64,000 nt of DNA from Pseudo-nitzschia pungens (GCA_037355855.1 CM074758.1:5429001-5493000); one strand, 5' to 3'. Counted from the first letter of the stretch, positions 9,681 to 21,527 are shown. Notes: generated by a model from the sequence alone, not told the origin. Made by a program: numbers and translations.

Positions 9681-10559
9681 TCACTTTCGTTGCGGCGTTC
9701 CGTGTGCATCAGAAAGTTCGGGCCATCCTTCACATTTTCCCACTCTGAACGCGTCTTCAAACCAATGCCACACTCCCTCATACGGTAGGCGCCAATCTTT
9801 GCCGTAATATCCCGTCAACGTAGAATCGAAGGGTTCCGGTATGCGAACTTTAAGATTACCCCACTTTGAGATCGCGTACCGATCACGGAATCCGTAACAA
9901 TTGTACGCTTTACCTTCCTTCCAAAGTGACGTTACGTAACGGTCTGGTTCTTCAATTCTTGAAAATAAATCCACTTTAACTGAACGTTTCCCCACTGCCA
10001 CTTCATATCCAGGTCGATCGATCTTACCAAATCGCGCCATGGGATACATAAAACCAGCTTCGCGCAACCTGCCGGCCAAAGTTTGTTCATTTTGTCGCAA
10101 CCAATCTATCGATATCGCGATATCTATGTCTGTATCTCTCATTTCACAATCACGAATGAAATTCAATAACGTTCCGCCATGCAAATTGTAATCGCATTCC
10201 AAATCGTTCAATACTTCAATTATTTCTGTAAAAGTTTCTCCTCTTGAAGTTGTTTCGATGTTGTCAGGACAACCTTCGTAATCCGTCTTTTTCAAAGCAC
10301 CCACGTCATAAAAGGCAAAATCCGATGTGATGCTATTAACAAATTCCAACTGAAGCAATGTTATGACATTCGCCACGGCGATTGCCACTGCAAGGAAGAG
10401 AAAAATATTGCTTGTCGAAACAAGGGACTTCCTCCATTTGGAGTGCTCTGTTTTTCCTTGGGACTCTGTTACTTCTGCCAAAGTCTTCTTCTTGTCTTCC
10501 GGCTCGCTATCCGAATCCTTCGGTGCTGCCGTTGTCTTTGGATCTTCCTCCGTAGACAT
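9681..10559 (-). CDS. LicD/fukutin-like type II membrane protein
   Basis: A 292-residue single-exon protein with ATG at 10559. The N-terminus (1-45) is charged and cytosolic. A transmembrane helix spans ~47-68, followed by a lumenal catalytic-like domain. At ~125-145 lies HGGTLLNFIRD followed by DTDIDIAI, the GG-T-L-x-x-R...DxDID signature of the LicD/fukutin nucleotidyltransferase-fold family. Members transfer phosphocholine or ribitol-phosphate-type groups to glycans, usually in the Golgi of eukaryotes. A Golgi glycan-modifying role is inferred from fold and topology; the substrate cannot be told. The signature acidic residues are present and the length fits, so it is likely functional. Confidence 0.75.
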   Translation of the reverse strand: MSTEEDPKTTAAPKDSDSEPEDKKKTLAEVTESQGKTEHSKWRKSLVSTSNIFLFLAVAIAVANVITLLQLEFVNSITSDFAFYDVGALKKTDYEGCPDNIETTSRGETFTEIIEVLNDLECDYNLHGGTLLNFIRDCEMRDTDIDIAISIDWLRQNEQTLAGRLREAGFMYPMARFGKIDRPGYEVAVGKRSVKVDLFSRIEEPDRYVTSLWKEGKAYNCYGFRDRYAISKWGNLKVRIPEPFDSTLTGYYGKDWRLPYEGVWHWFEDAFRVGKCEGWPELSDAHGTPQRK

Positions 10560-10633
10560 GTCTTTCTATTTGATGCGCCTTTTGTTAATTTTATGTTGAA
10601 ACCAACGTTGCAAGAGGTCTCTCGCCCAAAGAA

Positions 10634-11276
10634 TGTTTGGAGGGCTCGTAGAGTCGGTAGATTTTGTACAAGTTTAGGGATTTTGTTGTTTTAATGTTTT
10701 GCTTACTTACTTTAATTGTGAGCAGAAATGAATCCACTCTAATTTTCCTAATTTTGCTAAATTTCTTTATCACGTGTATTCTCGTGTTATTTATTGGTTT
10801 CTTTGTTCCGGTCCATTCATTCCAAGCCCCCATACATTTGTGTACTGGATCCAGTGGAAACTTACTTAATGCTCTGTAGGCTTTGAATGAAATAAGACCA
10901 TTGAATATGGACTGGGACTTGAGATATGAGGGAATAAGAATGACCGGGACTAGAGATATGGGACATTACCACTTACTGAAAGAGGAATACCAAGGTTACT
11001 AAAAATAGGACTCTAAGTACCGAGTCTACAGTGCAATAAGTATGAATACAGTGCAATAAGTATGAATATACGGTCTCTAGTAGACTCGTGTACAGAAGGT
11101 CAATTGTGTGGATAAGAATAAGAACAGGAAATAGGAGATGAGAATGGAGAATCGGTGGTCGGAATGATCATCTCAGTAATCTAAAGGATTCAGGATTTAA
11201 CAATGTAAATGAACAATTAAGAAACTCAAACCTCGTAGGTTACAAATCTACACGATCTTTACGAGCCCTCCAAACA
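10634..11276. mobile_element. ~640-bp element with imperfect TIRs
   Basis: The ends are inverted repeats: GTTTGGAGGGCTCGTA at 10635 and its complement ending at 11275, continuing imperfectly for ~35 bp (shared GTAGATTT). Flanks are AAAGAA/T-like on the left and AAAGATT on the right, a possible imperfect target duplication. There is no coding sequence inside. It sits just upstream of the LicD-like gene and may have displaced its promoter. Confidence 0.45.
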
Positions 11277-11384
11277 AAGATTATGCAAACAAACGTTGAA
11301 GTTGATTCCTCTAAGCAGATATAGTTGTTAATAACGTGTTGCATCTTAACAACACAGAACAAGGTTGTTAAGTAATAAGAAACA

Positions 11385-11510
11385 AACAGTGAGCGCAACA
11401 GTATCGCGCGTAGAAACAGACAGTGAGCGCAACAGTACCGCGCGTAGAAACAGACAGTGAGCGCAACAGTACCGCGCGTAGAAACAGAAAGAAGTCGTGC
11501 AACAGTACCG
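11385..11510. repeat. 34-bp minisatellite, about 3.5 copies
   Basis: The unit GCGCGTAGAAACAGACAGTG plus AGCGCAACAGTACC repeats at 11406, 11440 and 11474 with exact 34-bp spacing, flanked by degenerate copies. Because 34 is not a multiple of 3, the same peptide appears in successive frames, so the short ORFs across it are not genes. Confidence 0.75.
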
Positions 11511-11934
11511 CACGCACATACATAAGCCATACAACAGTACCGTATGGCGCGCCCAGAGGTGCGCAAGATATTGAAGTATCCAAAGAACACAGTTGAAGTA
11601 TTAACTGAAGAAGATAAAGAATCGAGCAACATACAGAGAAACATACAATTATCGAGAGTTATCATGTAAAAGAGAGAAAACACATGATTCGATACATAGA
11701 ACAATAAGAGCTCATAATTTCCAGTTATACAACTTGTTGATTAACAGTCGCAGATCGCAATAAAATTACTCTACCACACGACGCGTTCGATACTCAACAT
11801 TTCGAAACACGCACGATTGAAAATTCTTTTTATTTTTAACTGGAACACGATCATACCCTAACTACCTACCGACATATCTTCAAAAAAAAAAAAAAAAAAT
11901 ATATATATATTCCAACATGTCCTTCGCCGCCGAC
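11511..11934. other. intergenic, no gene seen
   Basis: AT-rich DNA with an A17 run followed by (AT)n at 11880-11910, just 3' of the gag-like gene. Nothing else is recognised. Confidence 0.4.
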
Positions 11935-12753
11935 CTACTCCTCTTCCGAGTAACTGGATGGTGCAGTGCCGTTTGCAGCGCCACTCTCCCAGAGGCAATC
12001 GGGTAGATAGCTCTGTAGCTCGGCCATACGGTTTGCCCATGAGCGAATACCGTGTTTCATGTCGATTTTCGTGTTCCGGATGAATCTCCGGAGCAGAATG
12101 TAGGATCGTTTGCCATTCATGTCATTGCCAAAGATTTTGAGCTTGAGGGCGTGCATACACTCCTCAATGATATCCTTTCTGTACTCCTGGGTTTGGTAGT
12201 ACTGGATGAGGGTATTCGAGACCCTTTTCTTTGGGACCGGACCGTCAAGTGCGGTTGGTTCCGGTTCTTGTTCGGACGCCGCCGTAGCAGTCGTGTTGTC
12301 CTTCTCGGTTGGGGCGTTGGCGCCCTTCACCGCCTCTTTGGATTTGTCAGCGGGGGGTTCCTTAGGAGGTTCCTTAGGTTCCCGCATGGCAATCCTCTCG
12401 AGTTTTTGTTGGATCAGTTGGTTGTTGTGTACCTTGTGTCCTGGTTCGGCATAATATGTCCGGCCCAAAACCATCTGGACAATAGAGAGTGCCTCGAGGG
12501 AGAGGATTCTCTGTAGGACGTCCAGTTTCTGGTCTCCTTGGAGTTTCTCGTTGTTGACAATTTTCTGGTCAAAGTCTCGCTTCCAGATGATGAAGAGTTC
12601 CGGTCTTTCAGTGCCGGTGAGTACCTTTAGATAGTCACTGAAGGCCACTCCCCCTTTCTCGGAGTCTATGCTCATCTTCACCGCGTTGGCGTCTTCCGGC
12701 CAGTCCTCGCGAGTGAAGGTAAAGGGTTTCTGTTTGGTTCCTTTGGACGCCAT
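11935..12753 (-). CDS. orphan retrotransposon gag-like protein
   Basis: A 272-residue frame from the ATG at 12753, with no signal or membrane segment. The C-terminal part (~185-255: YYQTQEYRKDIIEECMHALK followed by RRFIRNTKIDMKHGIRSWANR) resembles the helical capsid-like gag domain of LTR retroelements. A central Pro/Lys/Glu-rich linker covers ~125-175. No zinc knuckle is seen. No protease, integrase or reverse transcriptase frame follows within 1.5 kb and no matching LTR pair was found. It is either a gag-only remnant or a co-opted gag gene; the undamaged frame slightly favours constraint or youth. Confidence 0.5.
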   Translation of the reverse strand: MASKGTKQKPFTFTREDWPEDANAVKMSIDSEKGGVAFSDYLKVLTGTERPELFIIWKRDFDQKIVNNEKLQGDQKLDVLQRILSLEALSIVQMVLGRTYYAEPGHKVHNNQLIQQKLERIAMREPKEPPKEPPADKSKEAVKGANAPTEKDNTTATAASEQEPEPTALDGPVPKKRVSNTLIQYYQTQEYRKDIIEECMHALKLKIFGNDMNGKRSYILLRRFIRNTKIDMKHGIRSWANRMAELQSYLPDCLWESGAANGTAPSSYSEEE

Positions 12754-13689
12754 GGTTAACCAGTTTTATTTAGTTAATTTAGTTACTTTAGTCTGTTATC
12801 TGTTAATCTGTTAATTTCAGTGTGGAAATGAGCAAGAGTGGTTGCTCCAGATTTTGCAGTTTTTGCTACTAAATTTGGGTTCCACGCGATAACTCGTGTT
12901 GTAACTGATTTTGCTCTCATCCATCTTGGTGGTGGGAGTTGTTTCTCTCTTTAGCTCCCGGGAATCCTGTGGTTCTCCGGAGTTGTTTCTGTTTTTATTT
13001 TGTGGGATTCGATTCCCGTGGTTCTCCGGCGTTGCTTCTCTGTTAAGCGGTCACCGGGCCGGTCCCACTTCCCGTTTCCCGTGGGATTAGTGGTGTTCGG
13101 GTATTTATCATATACCTTTCCGGATATCCGTATATTTCGGTTGTGGTTGGCATCCCCTCTCCGGTCTGTCCATCCCCTCGGTGTTGGTCCAATTAGTCCA
13201 TTCACTGATTTATGTGTCACTTTTTCGGCACATGTTTTCGTATTTTTCGATTATTTCTGTTGTCGACCATGGTCCTGTTTAGGTCCTTAGGTGTCTCTGT
13301 TGCTGCAGTTGCTCCTTGTAATGGAGCCAACTGTTGCTGGGGTTGGTCTTCCTTAGTGCTGCAGACACCGGATGTCCTTTCCCCTGTTTGCTTCTATGCG
13401 CCTCCATTTTTCGGCAGTTTCTTCGGTCCCGTCGGTTTGCCGACCGATCGGTCCCTTCTCTTGCTCATGGTCATCAGCGCTCAGCTTGATTTTAAAATCA
13501 TGCCATACCCCGGGTCTACTAGTGATTAAAATAGTAGTGATATGCAAATTGTGAGCTCTATTGGTTAGTCTATTTGCTACAGTTCTAAGAGCCTTCCGAA
13601 TCAGCGATTCTGTCGACTCGCCGATTGTTTTTATCCTTATCCTTAATCCAGTCCCGAGTAGACTCGTGACTGTATTCCGGTGCACGGCA
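12754..13689. other. intergenic; possible LTR-end motif near 13519
   Basis: Contains two related pieces with TGTGGTTCTCCGG / CGTGGTTCTCCGG near 12968 and 13017. Near 13515-13552 there is AAAATAGTAGTGATATGCAA, close to a motif at 62940 (see findings). No convincing gene was seen. Confidence 0.35.
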
Positions 13690-15418
13690 GAAGTGCCTAG
13701 CATCCTGTTCAGCATCCTGTTTAGTATCGCCTTCTCGGTTCTACAGTTCCGTTCTTATCTTAGCATCCTGTATATCTTATAATATATGGCTGCTAGGAGT
13801 TGGGGTATGTAGATCTGGTACAAATCCTACTTGAGGGGCCTAGCATCCTGTCTAGCATCCTGTTTAGGAGATCTACAGGATGCTAATTGATGAACCAAAC
13901 CGCACTGTGCTACAGGTGATAGTGAACAGGATGCTACTAAGCAGGATGCTGGTGAGCCCTTCTTCTAGTAGGATTTGTACCATATCTCCATCCCCCAGTT
14001 CTTGGCAGATCAATAGTGGGAGATCTACAGGATGCTAATTGATGAACCAAACTGCACTGTGCTATAGGTGATACTAAACATGATGCTAAGCAGGATGCTG
14101 GGCCCTTCTAGTAGAATTTTTACCATATCTACTACATACCCCAGCTCTTAGCAGCATTATAATAATATTACAAGATATTCAGTGTGCTAACAGTTAGACC
14201 AAACTGTACAGAAATAAGGGGGACATACCAAATAGGATAGTAGACGCTGGGCCCTTCTAGTAGGATTTGTACCATTTCTACATTCCCCAGCTCTTAGCAG
14301 CTATATATTATAAGATATTCAGTGTGCTACTAAGATATAGACGGAACTATACAGAAATAAGGTGGACATTCTAAATAGGATGCTAGACTATGCTGATTCA
14401 CCACCTTCCTCCAAGATGCTAAGGCTTCTGTGTAGGAATATGTACCAGAGCTACAGGTAGCAACGAGAGCTATCTAGAAGGTCCCAGATAAGCGCTAAGC
14501 AACAGGCTTAGCAACAGGCTTAGCAAAAACGCTATGGGGTGCTACAGGCAAGTGACCCGGGGCATCGTGTGGGATTTGTACCAGTTACAAAACCCCGGAT
14601 ACAGCATCTGCTAGCATACCCTGTAGCTCCTCAGTGCTACAAGGTAGGTAATCTTACTGCAAAGTTATTCAACAAAAAAAATATACCGTAACCTTACCGT
14701 AAACCTTACGGTTCTAAAAAAATAGAGGCCGTGATGGCGGTAAACCTTACCATACGGTAACTCCACTACACCCCCCGAGGTCCAATCAGTACTACTGTAT
14801 TTGGTATGCTACCATACCATGCTACCTTATTATTCTACCGATAGAGGTGCTGAGTGAATGAGCCAATCAAAAAATTCCAGTACAAACTGTACAGGAATGT
14901 AAGTAGAAAAAAAATTTCGTTCAACTCAGATTTGGTATGATCTTTTTGTTCTTTTTGCTGAGTCGAGTCACTCCTTCTCTTCACAACTTGTCACTAACTC
15001 ACTTTTTTCTCTACCGTAATTAAGACCCCGGGACGATAAAAAGGCACCATTTTAGCGTCTGTGGGTGAAATTTCAAAATTCTTGCCAAGGCTTCCCAGAC
15101 CACCCCACCAGCGCAGCTGTCTAGAGAGTAGTCTTCTAGAGCATGGTGTCGAAGGACGTTCTCTGATATTCATCCTAGGTGGTTCGTTTTCAACCTCACA
15201 ATATCGACGATTTGGACCAATTTCGATCCTTTTTTGGTGATTCGGATGGTCATAGTGATAAAAATAGGATGACACGTGAAGTTTCTTTTGTTTTTTGGGA
15301 GTCTTTGTCGATTCGTGCGTCATCGAGTGGAACAGACTGGAACATGATCTAATTTTTTTATTTATGCCTCTGGAAACAGATAAACTTCAACTAGGCATAT
15401 GTGTACCAATATTGCTCA
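13690..15418. repeat. 1.73-kb duplicated segment, copy 2
   Basis: Direct copy of 5791-7524 about 7.9 kb away, including the 109-codon minus-strand frame (14994-15323). Known differences are a single base near 14013 and a 5-bp deletion near 14650. Flanking DNA is unrelated to that of copy 1. Confidence 0.8.
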
Positions 15419-15816
15419 CTCGTGCACCACTACTGGTCTTTTTGTAATCACAGTAGTCAATTGTAATCGTAAGAATCTAATCCAAACACAGATTCGGTCG
15501 CTCACAAAATGGATTTTGATTGAGCTACCGGTACGAGTACCAAAAGGCCATCAGTATACCAAGATGAGAAACTTTGGGATCAGCGAGCGAGTACTAATGG
15601 ATGGAGACAATACAGTCAACAGCACTACTAGAGTACTGCTGTCTGTTCTGGGATCTTTTTGTTACATTTCGTGCAGTCGACAAGAGTTTCCAATAATTTT
15701 TCTCCAGAGCACCTCCACCGGTGCTGTCTCTAGGTTTTGTGGGATTGCTCCTAAATATTTTTGGGATCTTTGTGGATAGAGTGTTTGCCAAGGATAAAGG
15801 TGCTGTTTTTGTTGGG

Positions 15817-15955
15817 GATCCAAAGAGCACCCGAAACAGGGATCCAGAGATTCGCCGCTTGTAACAACAAGGATTCACTCCACTTGTAACAGCAACAGGG
15901 ATACACGCCGCTCATAGTAACAGCAACAGAGATTTGCCGCTCATAACAGCAAGGA
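15817..15955. repeat. short tandem repeat with CGCCGCTCATAACAGCAA-type units
   Basis: About four degenerate ~28-bp units (GAGATTCGCCGCTTGTAACA and similar) just before the 181-bp satellite. Non-coding. Confidence 0.45.
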
Positions 15956-16640
15956 ACACTTCTTTTGGAATACTCTTCCCCATGGATAGGACGAGGAATA
16001 TTCACACTGGAATCACACAAAGATTGACCAGATTCATTCAGACATTTGATTTTACAGCAGTTTCTACTAAATGCTGAGGTACTGGGCCAAATATTAATTA
16101 TTCAGTGGTGACATCCATACCATTGGTGATTTTTGAATACTTCTTTTTGCATACTCTTGCCCATGCATAGGATGAGCAATATTCACACTGGAATCACACA
16201 AAGATTGACCAGATTCATTCAGACATTTGATTTTACAGCAGTTTCTACTAAATGCTGAGGTACTGGGCCAAATATTAATTATTCAGTGGTGACATCCAAA
16301 CTTTCAATGATTATGGAATACTTCTTTTTGAATAGTCTTGCCCATGCATAGGATGAGGAATATTCACACTGGAATCACACAAAGAATGGCCAGATTCATT
16401 CAGATATGTGATCTGGTACTTTTTTATAGTACATTTTCCAGTAGTTAACCAAAATACTAGTAAGTATTCAGTGGTAACACCCAAACTATTGGTGATTTTT
16501 GAATACTTCTTTTTGAATAGTCTTGCCCATGCATAGGATGAGGAATATTCACACTGGAATCACACAAACACTGACCAGATTCATTCAGATATGTGATTTG
16601 GTACTTTTTTATAGTAAATTCCTCAGTAGTAGTACTAGTG
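15956..16640. repeat. ~180-185-bp tandem satellite, about 3.8 copies
   Basis: Units begin near 15956, 16135, 16315 and 16501. Each contains GAATACTTCTTTTT, CCCATGCATAGGATGAGGAA, GGAATCACACAAAGA and ATTCAGTGGTGACATCCA. Copies diverge by several percent. Confidence 0.75.
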
Positions 16641-16654
16641 CACCAACAAATACG

Positions 16655-18240
16655 CGTTGCTGCTGCTGTCCCCTGTATAGTATTATCGACGCGTTGCTGC
16701 TTGCTGTCCCCCCCTGTATTATCGACGCGTTGCTGCTGCTTGCTGTCCCCCCTCTATTATCGACGTGTTGCTGCTGCTTGCTGTCCCCTGTATTATGTAC
16801 GCGTTGTATTATCGACGCGTTGCTGCTGCTGCTGTCCCCTGTATTATGTACGCGTTGTATTATCGACGCGTTGCTGTTGCTGTCCCCTGTATAGTATCGA
16901 CACGTTGTATTATCGACGCGTTGCTGCTGTCCCTTGTATTATGTAGGCGTTGTATTATCGACGCGTTGTTGCTGTCCCCTGTATTATCGACGCGTTGCTC
17001 GCTGTTGTCCCCTGTATAGTATCGACGCGTTGACGCGTTGCTCGCTGCTGTCCCCCTGTATTATCGACGCGTTGCTCGCTGTCCCCTGTATAGTATCGAC
17101 GCGTTGACGCGTTGCTCGCTGTTGTCCCCTGTATAGTATCGACGCGTTGCGACGCGTTGCTATTCGATGTCCCCTGTATTATCGACGCGTTGCGATGTGT
17201 TGCTGTCCCTGTATTATCGACGCGTTGCTGTTGCTGCTGTCCCCTGTATTATCAACGCGTTGCTGCTTGCTGCTGCTTGCTGTCCCCCCTGTAGTATATC
17301 GACGCATTGCTGCTGTCCCCCCCTGTATTATCGACGCGTTGCTGTTGCTGCTGTCCCCTGGAATATATCGACGCGTTGCTGCTGCTTGCTGTCCCCCCTG
17401 CTATATGGATTTTGTCTTGGCTGCGCTAGGGTATCCCCTTACAGTACAAAATCCACGCGTCGAACCTAGCAAAACCCTGTATGTTGTTATTTGCCCCCCT
17501 GCAAATCGACGCGTTGCTATCCCCTGTATATCGACGCGTTGCTATCCCCTGTATATCGACGCGTTGCTATCCCCTGTATAGTATCGACGCGTTGCTGCTT
17601 GCTGTCCCCCCTGTATTATCGACGCGTTGCTATCCCCTGTATAGTATCGACGCGTTGCTTCTGCTTGCTGCTATATCGCTTTTTTCTTGGCTGCGCTAGG
17701 GTATCCCTTTACAGTACATAATCCACGCGTGGAACCTAGCAAAACCCTGTATTATCGACGCGTTGTTGCTCGCTGTCCCCCCCTGTATTATCCACGCGTT
17801 GCTGCTGCTTGCTGCTATATCGATTTTGTCTTGGCTGCGCTAGGGTATCCCTTTACAGTACAAAATCCACGCGTCGGACCTAGCAAAACCCTGTATGTTG
17901 TTATTTGCTGCTCGCTGCTGCTGCTCGCTGTCCCCCCCCCCTGTATTATCCACGCGTTGCTGCTTGCTGTCCCCCCCTGCTGTATCGATTTTATCTTGGC
18001 TGCGCTAGGGTATCCTTTTACAGTACAAAATCCACGCGTCGGACCTAGCAAAACCCTGTATGTTGTTATTTGCTGCTCGCTGCTGCTGCTCGTTGCTGCT
18101 GCTCGCTGCTGCTGCTCGCTGTCCCCCCCCTGTATTATCGACGCGTCGCTGCTTGCTGCTGCTGTATCGATTTCGCCTTGGCCATGCTAGGGTATCCCTT
18201 TACAGTACAAAAACAACGCGTCGGACCTAGCAAAACCACT
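16655..18240 (+). repeat. large minisatellite array with interspersed composite modules
   Basis: Tandem ~25-40-bp units of the form TGTATTATCGACGCGTTGCT followed by (GCT)n TGTCCCC. From 17400 on they are punctuated by five copies (near 17405, 17685, 17815, 17985, 18165) of a ~75-bp module containing TTGGCTGCGCTAGGGTATCC and GGACCTAGCAAAACC. All frames stay open for long stretches because the unit lacks stops, so the ORFs are not genes. It matches 9096-9470 in inverted orientation. Confidence 0.75.
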
Positions 18241-19400
18241 CGCTGTATGCTACTCGCTGTTTGCCACTCGCTGTTTGCTGTTGCTGCTTGCTGTCAACCT
18301 GTTTCGATCGAGTGGGTGTGATGTGTCGTTACGTGTTATTATCGTGTTCTTTTTTCCATTTACATACGCATTTACATGCGTTTGCCAACCATCAAAATCG
18401 TGGAAATATTGTAAATTTGGACATTCCTGGTACAAAAGGTCTGTAGAAACCCTGTAGAAATATCGTGATCAGGAAAAGAGCCTCATTTTTTCCAATTTCA
18501 ACTCTCCGTGTTGTTGCTAGTAATACGTCGAATTATTCTATTCCTATGGTAAGTATCTATGTGGAGTACATTGTAATTTTGGTTGGTCGCATAGGTTGAA
18601 GTTGAGTGGGGGCATAGGAATTTTCCTGGGTTCTCTGCATCTCATTTTTATGAGTCTCCAACCAAAAACTTCAGTCATACGAAATAAAAAACAGTCATTC
18701 ATGCGAGCCGGGCGACATGTCAACAATGGCTTGATATTTTGGATTTTGTCAGTTTCACTGAAAAATCTCTCTACAACACGGTGTTGTTAGTAAATGGGGC
18801 ACCTCTGATTGGAATGGTTGCAGATAAGCTATTGAGAAACGAAAACGACAGCTTATCAGGAAAAAAAATAGTCCCTCGAACGGTTCAAACCGCTTCGGCA
18901 GCCCCTAAGTATTCAGGAACATGCAAAGTGCGCCTAACGGGTTTTGGGGGGTACCTTTTTATCGTCCCAGGGTCTTAAGTTACCGTATGGTATGATGTTT
19001 CCTCGCAGAATCACTCTTTTTCTTCAAATTTCTTTGTTCCGTTCCGTGACACAAATCGCTGCTGTTTCGATGCACAATCCGACTTATTTTGAGCAGAGTT
19101 GCCTTATCGCACTCCGTCCCGAGAACGAAGAGAACCCCCGTTATTTCGGCAGGATCTCTTGGCTCATTGTACTTTAGTCCGAATAACATTCTTTTCTGGA
19201 AAGAGGAAGGAGTAATCTTACCCATTGGAGAAGAGTGTGTTTGCTGGAAAGGTATTGTTTGACTTGGCCCCCAAACATACATGTCTTGAAAGCAATAAAT
19301 CTGTTTCCATTGCTGGTAGGATTCCAACAGGCTCAAGTTCTTTGTTTTCGTGACGTAGGAGTAAGAAGACAACGGCAGTATTATTCCTTTTTTCACGCCC
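18241..19400. other. intergenic, no gene seen
   Basis: Mixed-composition DNA. A minus-strand 138-codon frame (18980-19396) has no recognisable domain, signal or family, so it is not called as a gene. Confidence 0.35.
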
Positions 19401-19940
19401 TACGATCCATTCCAAGCCGGTGAGTGATTCCAACCAACCGGGAGTGTTGTTTGTTTCTTTCAACCCGTGTGTGATTCAAAGCCGGCGGCTTGAAAGGAAC
19501 AAACTACAGGCTTGGATCGAAGGATCGTAACGACCCCTACGATCCTTCGATCCAGGCCCGTGGTTTGTTCCTTTCAACCCGTACGATGTTACAATCCTAG
19601 CGTACGATCCTTCGATCCAAGCCGGTGGTTCATTACTTCAACCCCTTACGATCCTTCGATCCAAACCGGTGGTTTGATTCTTTCAACCCCTACGATCCAT
19701 TCCAAGCCGGTGGTTTGATTCTTTCAACCCCTACGATCCATTCCGCTACGACCGATTCCAAGCCGGTGTGGTATTTCTTCCCCCCACGATCGTTTCCAAC
19801 CAACAACCCGGTGTGATTCCAAGCCGGCGACGAATGAAAGGAGGAGGACGACGACAAAGAGTTACGATCGATTCCAAGCTGGTGGTTTCTTTTAATTCTT
19901 TCCCCTACGATTGATTCCAAGCCGGTGTGGTATTTCTTTC
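19401..19940. repeat. minisatellite with GATTCCAAGCCGGTGGTTT-type units
   Basis: About ten degenerate ~45-50-bp units containing CCTACGATCCATTCCAAGCC, GGTGGTTTGATTC and TTTCAACCCC. At its left end (19491-19579) lies an inverted pair around CTTGGATCGAAGGATCGTA, able to form a ~38-bp-stem hairpin. Confidence 0.65.
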
Positions 19941-20249
19941 CCCTACGAATCCATGTCTGTACGGTAGGGAATGCTGAGAAACAAATACGGAATGATCCGT
20001 AAATTAATTCAAGAACATGCGAGCCCAATGTAGATAATACTGAGAAGAACAGCAGCCTAGTGGAAAGTGGGTGTGATTCGAAGGCGGTGGTTTATTTTCT
20101 CTCCCCTGCGATTCGAAGCCTATCCCCTACGATACATCAAGTCTGTAGGGAATGGCGTCAACCAAATACAGAATGATCCCAACTAAAGGTAGATAATAAT
20201 TTCAACAGAACAGCAGATCAGTAGCAAGCAAATTCGCATCCACCCCTCC

Positions 20250-20930
20250 ATGCTAGTACTACTAGTAGTACTAGCAAACAATGAATAATACTGGAACAGC
20301 AATCACTCCTCTGTAAATAGCAGCAGCACGCAAGCTGATTGCAAAAAATAGCAGGACAGCAAGCAAATTTGTAAGCGGAACTAGGAACTACTACTACTAG
20401 TAATAGTTGAGGGTGGTATTAGTAGTTGATTCGTCAGGGGACTAGCCTACGGTAGAATCAACTGCTGATGAGGATCATAGATCTACTACTACTACAACCA
20501 CCAGGAACTAGTAGTACTACTACCGGTACCAATAGTTGAGGGTGGTATTAGTAGTTGATTCATCTGGGGACTAGTAGCTTAGAATCAACTGAGGATAGAT
20601 TTACTACTAGTACTACTTCCACCACCAGTAACTAGTAGTAGTAGTAGTACTAGTAGTTAAAATTTGTCTGGAGACGAGCCTAGAGTCAACTGGTGAGGAT
20701 CGATTTCTTACTACTACTACTACAAGAACCACCACCAGTTACTACTAATACTAGCTAATAGTTGAGGGTGGTATTAGTAGTATTTGATTCGTCTTGGGAC
20801 TAGCGTAGAATCAACTGAGGATAGATCCCCTACTACTACAAGAGAGAAGCACCAGTTACTACTACTAGTACTACTACTACTACTAGTAGTAGTGGTAGGA
20901 AACGGTGGTATCAGCAGTAAACCTTAGTTG
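20250..20930. repeat. TAG/CTA-rich tandem repeat, ~110-127-bp units
   Basis: Units starting GTTGAGGGTGGTATTAGTAG recur near 20407, 20534 and 20760, with degraded copies near 20656 and 20886. Each holds a (TAC)n/(TAG)n microsatellite and GATTCGTC...GGGACTAG. Non-coding. Confidence 0.6.
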
Positions 20931-21527
20931 ATTCGCCTTGGGTTTCGGGTTGACGAACCAACTTTGTTTTTTCGCAACACGAAAAACCGACCGAACCAAC
21001 AACAAACCAGCATTCCTAATTGCGATGAACTCTGAGCAGTCCACCATGCTTCGTGCTACTACGTGTATTCCAGTTAGAGCTGATTACTTCGTACCGTATA
21101 CCTAGTTTTTGCGACTACACGTACTGGTTTGGAAAATCTTTTCTTACTTATTTTGGAGTCATTCATTCATGCATCCATTCCTTTGTTCGCGCTGCTTCTG
21201 ACCCACTCGAAGACGTGGTGTGGGTGCCGCCGGCAACAGGTTCGACAAACGTCAATGTAGGCAAAACCCTACTCTACTCAAATCCACTCTACTCTTTGTC
21301 TCACTGCGGTGGTCCTTGTATTGAAAAATTGTGGTGTGGCTTTCGGACAGCGAATGCAATAGATACGTTGGAGACTGTTTGGTTGTCTTGATATGCCATT
21401 TTCGTGAATCAATCATCGATTGCGCCGTGCAATACACGTGCTTGTACTCGTGTTCGTGTTCGTGCTTGTACCACGAACCAAGTCTATTTCCTGATCAAGT
21501 ACACGTAATTACTGTACTTCCTGGATT
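20931..21527. other. intergenic, no gene seen
   Basis: No credible gene. A forward 112-codon frame at 21053-21391 lacks any recognisable domain. Confidence 0.35.

Noticed and set aside
11739..11752. GATTAACAGTCGCA shared with the bases after the copia 5' LTR
   Set aside because: A 14-base match is expected by chance several times in 64 kb, and there is no LTR next to it.
16523..18190. Many overlapping ORFs of 60-167 codons rich in Cys, Tyr, Arg, Ser and Thr
   Set aside because: Read through the minisatellite in all frames; they are repeat artefacts.
18980..19396. 138-codon minus-strand ORF
   Set aside because: No domain, signal, repeat or splice evidence; composition like the surrounding intergenic DNA.
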